A stretch of DNA of 17,354 nucleotides from contig CAYQDR010000105.1 in assembly GCA_964416315.1 (NCBI GenBank), forward strand, positions 1 through 17,354, in the 5' to 3' direction. This stretch comes from CAYQDR01 sp964416315 (GTDB taxonomy: Bacteria; Methylomirabilota; Methylomirabilia; Rokubacteriales; DASRDR01). Shown here piece after piece: positions 6,357-11,619 of this stretch (position 1 is its first letter; every line of letters begins with the position of its first letter). The notes beneath the pieces are model-generated. The model was not told where the DNA came from and did not search any database. It saw only the letters and a program-made list of their open reading frames with translations. The position numbers and the translations under genes were made by a program.

Positions 6357-7781
6357 CTACCGCCGGCGCCCCTTCCGGTCCGCCTTCCCGTCGCGTCCGG
6401 GCGCCGCCCGGGGGAACAGCATCATCGTCGCCGCGAAGGCCTTGATCGCCCGGCGCGCGTCGTCCAGGCGGATGTGCTCGTTCGGCGCGTGGATGCGGCT
6501 GCCCACGTACCCCACCCCGGGCGGGAGGGCCGCCGGCGTGCCGCAGCTCGTGTAGAACCACGTCGAGGAGGAGCCGCCCATCCACGGCAGCACGGCCGCC
6601 GGGCGACCGTAGACCTCGCGGCAGGCCGCGAGCACGGCCTGCCCGAGCCGCGAGGAGATCGGAGAGGCGCCGGGCTCGAAGATGCTGTGCTCGATCACCT
6701 CGAGGTCGCCGAAGCCCTTGCGCCGGAGGTGCGCCCGGAGCTTCGCGAGGATCCGGCGCGGCCGCTGCCCGGGCAGGAGGCGGAAGTCGAGCTTGACCAT
6801 CGCGCGCGCCGGGTTGATCGTCTTGGATCCCTCGCCGACGTAGCCCGTGAGGAACCCGTCGATGTTGCAGGTCGCGTTGTAGACGTAGGCCTTCAGACGG
6901 CCGACCCGCGTCGGCCCGCCGAAGACCTCGGTCACTCCGTAGGCCTTCCGGAATGTGGCGGGGTCGAACGGGTTGCGCCTGAGATGCTCGAGGGCCTCCC
7001 GGGTCGGCCGGGCGACCCCGTCGTAGAACCCGGGGATCAGGATCCGCCCGCGGTCGTCGCGGATCGTCCGGAGGGCTGCGATGAGGCGCCAGGCCGGGTT
7101 GGGGAGGATCGCCGCGAGCGAGCTGTGCTGGTCCACGTCCGCGGTGCGCGCGCGCAGCTCGACGTAGAGGATCCCCTTCGACCCCATCGCGAACTCGGGG
7201 ATTCCCTCCGGCGTGTGGCCCCCGGCCTCGATCGTCGCGCCGTCCGCGCGAAACAGCTCGGGATGCTGCCGCCAGAACGCGCCGAGGTGCGGGCTCCCGA
7301 CCTCCTCCTCGCCCTCGACCATGAAGCGGAGGTTCACCGGGAGCCGGCCCGTCACCTCGCGGATCGCCGCCTGGGCGAGCGCCTGGGCGACGACGTTGCC
7401 CTTCGTGTCCGAGACACCGCGGGCGTAGAGCTTCCCGTCCTCGACGACCGGGTCGAACGGCGTGTGCGTCCACTCGTTCAGCGGGTCCACGGGCTGCACG
7501 TCGTAGTGGTTGTAGAGGACGAGGGTCGGGAGCGCGGGGTCCACCGTCACCTCGCCCACCACCAGCGGCGGACCGCCGGGGACGTCCATCAGCCGGGAGC
7601 GCACCCCGTACTTCTCGAGGATCTTCTGCGTCGCCTCGGCCCCCTCGCGCTCGGCCTGCCGGAGCGCGCTGATCGTCGGCACGCGCGCGAAGGCGATGAG
7701 GTCGTCGACGAACTCCTGGAAGCGGCTTTCGATCCGCGCGTAGACCGCTTCGCGCTCGGCCTCGGTCGGGGTGGAAGGCAT
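6357..7781 (-). CDS. M20 family metallopeptidase (dipeptidase/CNDP-like)
   Basis: A 474-residue zinc amidohydrolase/peptidase expected to cleave dipeptides or N-acyl amino acids. The di-zinc site is recognisable: His92 and Asp94 in NHYDVQP, bridging Asp125 in RGVSDTKGN, catalytic Glu159 and ligand Glu160 in EEEVGS, probably Glu185, and final ligand His431 in RIHAPNEH. The lid/dimerisation domain carries DQHSS (His219). ATG 7781 was chosen because GGAGGA lies about five bases upstream and the family N-terminus (MPSTPTEAER) begins there. The frame is open further upstream, giving a 22-residue extension from ATG 7847 that resembles the start of an SDR. It is the first gene of the five-gene operon. 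The C-terminal tail is Arg/Lys-rich. Confidence 0.93.
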   Translation of the reverse strand: MPSTPTEAEREAVYARIESRFQEFVDDLIAFARVPTISALRQAEREGAEATQKILEKYGVRSRLMDVPGGPPLVVGEVTVDPALPTLVLYNHYDVQPVDPLNEWTHTPFDPVVEDGKLYARGVSDTKGNVVAQALAQAAIREVTGRLPVNLRFMVEGEEEVGSPHLGAFWRQHPELFRADGATIEAGGHTPEGIPEFAMGSKGILYVELRARTADVDQHSSLAAILPNPAWRLIAALRTIRDDRGRILIPGFYDGVARPTREALEHLRRNPFDPATFRKAYGVTEVFGGPTRVGRLKAYVYNATCNIDGFLTGYVGEGSKTINPARAMVKLDFRLLPGQRPRRILAKLRAHLRRKGFGDLEVIEHSIFEPGASPISSRLGQAVLAACREVYGRPAAVLPWMGGSSSTWFYTSCGTPAALPPGVGYVGSRIHAPNEHIRLDDARRAIKAFAATMMLFPRAAPGRDGKADRKGRRR

Positions 7782-7847
7782 CGACTCCTCCGTGTGTCCG
7801 CTATCGGATGTGATGATGGCGACCTTGTTCTCGAGCAGCCCCGGCAT
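7782..7847 (-). other. In-frame leader encoding an SDR-like N-terminus upstream of the M20 gene
   Basis: From ATG 7847 the mRNA reads MPGLLENKVAIIT, which matches the start of many SDR proteins (LENKVAIITG), then diverges before the glycine motif and runs in frame into the M20 peptidase start. The predicted transcription start (about 7851) is only a few bases upstream, so it could be translated leaderless as a 22-residue extension. The simplest reading is a deletion scar that placed the peptidase behind an SDR gene's promoter and first codons. Confidence 0.45.
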
Positions 7848-7857
7848 GACCCGGCCC

Positions 7858-7886
7858 ACCCTACCCGCCACGCCAAGCCGCGTCAA
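7858..7886 (-). promoter_or_regulatory. Predicted promoter of the five-gene minus-strand operon
   Basis: TTGACG (7886-7881), a 17-bp spacer and TAGGGT (7863-7858) form a sigma70-like promoter with a strong -35 and a weak, GC-rich -10. It faces the M20 gene. The predicted start of transcription near 7851 leaves about 70 nt to ATG 7781. Confidence 0.5.
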
Positions 7887-7916
7887 GGGCCATGGGCCGC
7901 AAGGCCCTCGTAGCCA

Positions 7917-7946
7917 TTGACCGGCTGGATCGCCCGGGGCTAAGGT
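7917..7946 (+). promoter_or_regulatory. Predicted promoter of the PYROXD2-like gene
   Basis: TTGACC (7917-7922), an 18-bp spacer and TAAGGT (7941-7946) lie 80 bp before ATG 8027, back to back with the operon promoter on the other strand. Both -10 boxes end in GGT, which may reflect the organism's consensus. The leader also holds a CCCGCC/GGCGGG short hairpin. Confidence 0.45.
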
Positions 7947-8026
7947 GGGCCTGCTGTCGTTCGCCTGACCGCGCTCCGCCGCATCACCGCGAACCCCCGC
8001 CGAGGCGGGTCGTCGCAGGAGCCAGC

Positions 8027-9568
8027 ATGCCGCACGAGTACGACGTCGTCATCGTGGGCGGAGGCCACAACGGCCTGGTGACCGCCTCCTACCTGGCCCG
8101 GGAGGGGCTCTCGGTGCTGGTGCTGGAGCGCCTCGAGCGGGTCGGCGGCGGGATCGGGACCGAGGAGCTGTACCCGGGCTTCAGGGTCCCCTACTGCGCC
8201 TACATCTGCCACATGCTCCACGACCGCGTCATCGAGGACCTGGAGCTCCGGCGGTACGGATTCGACCTCTACCCCGTAGACCCGTGGCAGTTCCACCCGT
8301 TCGAGGACGGCACGCACCTCCTGGGCTGGCACGATCCCCGGCGGCTGGCCCGCGAGATCCGCCGGCTCTCGCCGCGGGACGCCGACGCCTACCCGGAGTG
8401 GATGCTCTTCTGGGAGCGGGCGTGCCGCATCGTCTACCGGCACTTCCTCACCGACCCGCCGACGTTCGCCCAGGTCACCGAGGAGGTCCGGGGCACCGCC
8501 GACGAGGAGGTCTGGGAGACCATGCTCACCGTGAGCGTGCGCGACCTCGTCGAGGAGTCCTTCGAGGACGAGCGCGTCCGGGCCTACTTCATCAACGCGC
8601 AGGACGCCGGGGACCCGGGCGCCCCGGGGAGCATCCTGAGCGTGGCCTACATCCGGAGCGGGATCCTGGGCAAACCGGAGAACCGCGGCATCCCCAGGGG
8701 CGGGATGGGCCGGGTGGCGGAGGCCATGGCCGCGGCCGCCCGGGCCCGGGGCGTGGAGATCCGCACGGGCGCCTCCGTCCAGCGCGTCCTGGTCGAGGGC
8801 GGGGTGGCCCGGGGGGTCATGCTGGGGGACGGCACCGAGATCCGCGCCGGCGTCGTGGTCTCGAACGCGGACCCGAAGCGCACCTACCTGGGCCTGATCG
8901 ACCCGAAGGACCTGGACGAGGCGTTCCTCCGCCGGGTCCGGAGCCTCAAGACCCGGGCCAACTGCGTGAAGGCGCTGGTGGCCCTCCGGGAGTTCCCGGA
9001 CTTCAGCCGGTATCTCGGGCCGGGCTTCGACCCGCGGCTGGCCGCCTACACCAAGATCTGCCCGTCGGTGGAGTGGTTCCAGGCGAGCTGGGACGCCGCG
9101 AAGAACGGACTCCTCTCCCGCACCCCCATCATGCACGTCCAGTTCCCGTCCGCGTACGACCCGACCCTCGCGCCCCGGGGGATGCACGTCATGTCGAGCT
9201 GGTCCCTCTACTACCCGGCCCGGCCCAAGGACGGCCCGTGGGACTCGGCGAAGAAGAAGGAGCTGGCCGAGCTGCACGTCGAGATCCTGTCCCGGTACGC
9301 CCCCAACGTACGCGACTCCGTCCTGGACATCACGGTGGAGACGCCCCTGGACATCGAGACGCGGATCGGGATGACGGACGGCAACATCCGCCACCTGGAC
9401 GTGACGCCGCAGCAGTTCTTCGCGCGGCGGATGCCCTACCGGTCGCCCATCCGGGGGCTCTACCTCTGCGGCGGGGGCACACACCCCGGCGGCGAGCTGA
9501 CCGGCGCCCCCGGCCACAACTGCGCCCGCGCCATCCTCCGGGATCTCGAGGAGGTCGTTCCGCGGTAG
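8027..9568 (+). CDS. PYROXD2-like FAD-dependent oxidoreductase (phytoene desaturase superfamily)
   Basis: A 513-residue flavoprotein of the phytoene dehydrogenase/amine oxidase superfamily, closest by eye to the PYROXD2 group. The FAD-binding Rossmann motif VGGGHNG is at 10-16, with Glu34 ending the second strand (VLERL), followed by VGGGIGTEE. The C-terminal FAD block GLYLCGGGTHPGGE begins near residue 477, and PGHN follows. ATG 8027 has AGGAG six bases upstream and the flavin motif starts directly after it; codons upstream in the same frame do not look coding. It is transcribed alone, divergent from the M20 operon, and followed by a GC-rich hairpin. The substrate is unknown; carotenoid synthesis is not implied because no crt genes are nearby. 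Confidence 0.9.
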   Translation: MPHEYDVVIVGGGHNGLVTASYLAREGLSVLVLERLERVGGGIGTEELYPGFRVPYCAYICHMLHDRVIEDLELRRYGFDLYPVDPWQFHPFEDGTHLLGWHDPRRLAREIRRLSPRDADAYPEWMLFWERACRIVYRHFLTDPPTFAQVTEEVRGTADEEVWETMLTVSVRDLVEESFEDERVRAYFINAQDAGDPGAPGSILSVAYIRSGILGKPENRGIPRGGMGRVAEAMAAAARARGVEIRTGASVQRVLVEGGVARGVMLGDGTEIRAGVVVSNADPKRTYLGLIDPKDLDEAFLRRVRSLKTRANCVKALVALREFPDFSRYLGPGFDPRLAAYTKICPSVEWFQASWDAAKNGLLSRTPIMHVQFPSAYDPTLAPRGMHVMSSWSLYYPARPKDGPWDSAKKKELAELHVEILSRYAPNVRDSVLDITVETPLDIETRIGMTDGNIRHLDVTPQQFFARRMPYRSPIRGLYLCGGGTHPGGELTGAPGHNCARAILRDLEEVVPR

Positions 9569-9591
9569 CCCGCCCTGATCACGTGGGCGGG
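9569..9591 (+). terminator. GC-rich hairpin just after the PYROXD2-like gene
   Basis: CCCGCCC (9569-9575) pairs with GGGCGGG (9585-9591) across a 9-nt loop, starting on the base after the stop codon. No T-run follows, so it is a weak or factor-assisted terminator, or a 3'-end stabiliser. Confidence 0.45.
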
Positions 9592-9614
9592 GCAGGGCGG
9601 CGGATCCTGCACGA

Positions 9615-9645
9615 ATTGCCGTCGCGGCAATGCTGGTTGTATGAT
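9615..9645 (+). promoter_or_regulatory. Predicted Uma2 promoter with palindromic operator over the -35 box
   Basis: TTGCCG (9616-9621), an 18-bp spacer and TATGAT (9640-9645) form a sigma70-like promoter about 35 bp before the chosen start codon. The perfect palindrome ATTGCCG-TCG-CGGCAAT (9615-9631) covers the -35 box, so a repressor dimer binding there could block transcription. It lies outside coding sequence and is AT-richer than its surroundings. Confidence 0.5.
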
Positions 9646-9679
9646 GAGCGCAGGTCGTGACGGGGGCCCCAAGGCGGCC

Positions 9680-10222
9680 ATGACCACCAGACTCAAGAGT
9701 AAGCTCGACTACTCGGACTACGCCGACCTCCCGAACGACGGCAACCGGTACGAGATCATCGACGGGGATCTCTACGTGACCCCGGCGCCCGGCCCGGCGC
9801 ATCAACACGCTCTCGGCAAGCTGTTCCGGTGCCTCCAGGACTACTTCGAGGCGCGAGGCATCGGCGAGGTCTTCTTCGCCCCCATCGACCTGATCCTGAC
9901 CGTCCGGGACGTCGTCCAGCCCGACCTGGTCGTGACCGAATCGCGCCAGGTGTCCGCGCGGGGCATCGAGGGCGCACCGCTCCTCGTGGTCGAGATCCTC
10001 TCTCCCTCGACCCGCGGTCAGGACCGGAATGTGAAGGCCCAGCGGTACGCGACACTCGGAGTGCCACACTACTGGATCGTGGATCCGGAGGCGCGAAGGC
10101 TGGAGTGCTATCGCCTCGAGGGCGGCGCCTACGCGCTCGTCGTCGAGGGCGCAGGCAGCGCCGAGATAGGCCATCCCGATTGGCCCGGCCTCACGATCGC
10201 GCTCACCCGCCTCTGGCGCTAG
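9680..10222 (+). CDS. Uma2 family endonuclease-like protein (DUF820)
   Basis: A 180-residue member of the Uma2/DUF820 family, which has a PD-(D/E)XK nuclease fold. Visible family features are RYEIIDGDLYVTPAP (24-38), the acidic residue Asp82 in QPDLVV, Glu105 in VVEILSPST, and Lys119 in the following DRNVKAQRY helix; YWIVDPE (131-137) ends the core. ATG 9680 was preferred to ATG 9641/9644 because family proteins begin a few residues before KLDYSDYADLP and the earlier ATGs lie inside the predicted -10 box. It has its own promoter. These genes are often multicopy in soil bacteria and cyanobacteria, and their biological role is unclear. The next gene converges from the right after 28 bp. Confidence 0.9.
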   Translation: MTTRLKSKLDYSDYADLPNDGNRYEIIDGDLYVTPAPGPAHQHALGKLFRCLQDYFEARGIGEVFFAPIDLILTVRDVVQPDLVVTESRQVSARGIEGAPLLVVEILSPSTRGQDRNVKAQRYATLGVPHYWIVDPEARRLECYRLEGGAYALVVEGAGSAEIGHPDWPGLTIALTRLWR

Positions 10223-10250
10223 CCCATTCGGAGGGTGATGCAGTCAGCTT

Positions 10251-10874
10251 TCAGCGCCGGAGCAGCGGGCGGAGGAATGGCCAGAGGCGCTCGGCGATGA
10301 TCCGGTGGCCGGCGACGTTCGGGTGGAGCCCGTCCGCCTGGTTGAGCGCGGGGTCGGCCGCGACGCCGTCGAGGAGGAACGGCATGAACGCGACGCGCGT
10401 CTCCGCCGCCACCTCGCGGAACGCCCGGGTGAATTCGTCCGCGTACGGGGCGCCGTAGTTCGGCGGGAGCCGCATCCCGACGAAGAGCACGGTTGCCCCG
10501 GCGCCCTGGAGCCGCCGGACGATGCCGATCAGGTTGGCCCGCATCGCCGGGACGCTCTGGCCGCGGAGGCCGTCGTTCGCGCCCAGCGCGACGACGACGA
10601 CCTCCGGCCGCGCGCGGAGCACCCAGTCCACGCGGCGGAGCCCGCCGGCCGTCGTGTCCCCGCTGACGCCCGCGTTGACGACCCGGTAGGGGTAGCCCTC
10701 GCGCCGGAGGCGCGCCTGGAGGCGCGCGGGCCACGCTTCGTCGGCGGCGACCCCGAAGCCGGCCGTCAGGCTGTCCCCCAGCGTCGCGATCACGCGCTCC
10801 TCGGCCGCCGCGCCCGCGGCGACGCCGAGGACCACGCACCCGATCACCGCACGCCTGAGTCCGGCCAGTCGCAT
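10251..10874 (-). CDS. tesA: TesA-type GDSL lysophospholipase/acyl-CoA thioesterase (arylesterase)
   Basis: A 207-residue secreted SGNH hydrolase that cleaves acyl esters or thioesters in the periplasm. Residues 1-24 form a signal peptide (RR near the start, hydrophobic core, AAA before EER). The four SGNH blocks are complete: GDSL with nucleophile Ser35, Gly72 in VSGDTTAGG, Asn100 in GANDGLRG, and Asp181/His184 in DGLHPN. Length and motifs match E. coli TesA. It starts at ATG 10874, only 22 bp from the divergent ABC ATPase gene, with hardly any room for a leader. The tesA/ybbA/ybbP arrangement is the same as in E. coli, where the ABC genes lie head to head with tesA, so a shared role in envelope lipid metabolism or efflux is likely. 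Confidence 0.92.
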   Translation of the reverse strand: MRLAGLRRAVIGCVVLGVAAGAAAEERVIATLGDSLTAGFGVAADEAWPARLQARLRREGYPYRVVNAGVSGDTTAGGLRRVDWVLRARPEVVVVALGANDGLRGQSVPAMRANLIGIVRRLQGAGATVLFVGMRLPPNYGAPYADEFTRAFREVAAETRVAFMPFLLDGVAADPALNQADGLHPNVAGHRIIAERLWPFLRPLLRR

Positions 10875-10896
10875 GCTCAGAGTGTAATATGGGCCT
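10875..10896. promoter_or_regulatory. 22-bp divergent intergenic with near-symmetric -10 box
   Basis: The whole gap between tesA and ybbA is 22 bp. It holds TAATAT (10885-10890) on the plus strand and TATTAC (10889-10884) on the minus strand. Either -10 box would place transcription starts at or within a few bases of the start codons, so leaderless or near-leaderless divergent transcripts are likely; -35 boxes would lie inside the opposite gene. Confidence 0.4.
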
Positions 10897-11619
10897 GTGC
10901 TGATCGAAATCCGCGACCTCACGATGCGGCTCCCGAGCGGCGGGCGCGTGCTCACCATCCTCGACGGCGTCACGCTCGACGTCTCCGCCGGCGAGTTCCT
11001 CGCGATCGCGGGCCCCTCGGGGAGCGGCAAGTCCACCCTGCTCGGGCTCATCGCGGGGCTCGACCGGCCGACGGCGGGCTCGATCCGCGTGGACGGCGTG
11101 GCGCTCGGCGCCCTCGACGAGGACGCCCTCGCGCGCCTCCGCCGGGAGAAGATCGGCTACGTCTTCCAGTCGTTCCACCTGATCCCGACCCTCACGGCGC
11201 TCGAGAACGTCGCGATCCCCCTCGAGCTGGCAGGCGCCCCGGACGCCCTCGCGCGGGCCCGGGCGCTCCTCGACGAGGTCGGCCTCGCGGACCGCGGCCA
11301 CCACTACCCGGCCCAGCTCTCGGGGGGCGAGCAGCAGCGCGTGGCGATCGCCCGCGCCGTGGCCAACCACCCCGCCCTCCTCCTGGCCGACGAGCCGACG
11401 GGCAACCTCGACTCCACGATCGGCGCCCAGATCATCGACCTCCTGGTCGCCTGGAACCGCCGGCACGGCCGGACGCTCGTGCTGGTGACCCACGATCCCG
11501 CCCTCGCCCGGCACGCCGACCGGATGATCGAGCTCCGGGACGGCCGGATCGTGGGGGAGCGGGGTCGGCCCCCTCACCCCGCCCTCTCCCCCACCGGGGG
11601 AGAGGGAGGAGTCGTATGA
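10897..11619 (+). CDS. ybbA: ABC transporter ATP-binding protein, YbbA-like
   Basis: A 240-residue ATPase of the LolD/MacB/YbbA group that powers the downstream FtsX-type permease at the inner membrane. Walker A GPSGSGKS (39-46), Q-loop Gln91, signature LSGGEQQR (141-148), Walker B LLLADEP with Glu166, and the switch His199 in VTHD are all intact. It starts at GTG 10897 with no Shine-Dalgarno, fitting a leaderless transcript. The last 17 or so residues (RPPHPALSPTGGEGG...) are encoded by an intergenic palindromic repeat and are not part of the fold, so the original stop was probably lost when the repeat arrived. The stop overlaps the permease ATG by 4 bp (ATGA). Divergent tesA supports the YbbA assignment. 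Confidence 0.93.
   Translation: MLIEIRDLTMRLPSGGRVLTILDGVTLDVSAGEFLAIAGPSGSGKSTLLGLIAGLDRPTAGSIRVDGVALGALDEDALARLRREKIGYVFQSFHLIPTLTALENVAIPLELAGAPDALARARALLDEVGLADRGHHYPAQLSGGEQQRVAIARAVANHPALLLADEPTGNLDSTIGAQIIDLLVAWNRRHGRTLVLVTHDPALARHADRMIELRDGRIVGERGRPPHPALSPTGGEGGVV
11569..11610 (+). repeat. Palindromic GC-rich repeat, copy 1
   Basis: CCCTCTCCCCC (11582-11592), loop ACC, then GGGGGAGAGGG (11596-11606): an 11-bp perfect stem preceded by CCCCCTCACCCC. It lies inside the 3' end of ybbA. Its trailing GGAGGAG acts as the Shine-Dalgarno of ybbP. Its stem arms are identical to those of copy 3. Confidence 0.85.

Noticed and set aside
5862..7913. Long plus-strand ORF opposite the SDR and M20 genes (683 codons)
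   Set aside because: Shadow frame: both minus-strand genes have complete motifs, while this frame has none and no ribosome-binding site.
9569..9591. Strong intrinsic terminator after the FAD oxidoreductase gene
   Set aside because: The hairpin is real but lacks a T-tract, so it is listed only with low confidence and not as a confirmed intrinsic terminator.
7940..10174. Long minus-strand ORF opposite the FAD oxidoreductase and Uma2 genes (744 codons)
   Set aside because: It spans two unrelated plus-strand genes with intact active-site motifs; its composition is that of an antisense shadow.
10305..11615. Upstream extension of the ybbP frame
   Set aside because: The frame is open to 10305 but overlaps tesA and ybbA and is Arg/Pro-rich. 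The real start is ATG 11616, with Shine-Dalgarno and stop overlap.
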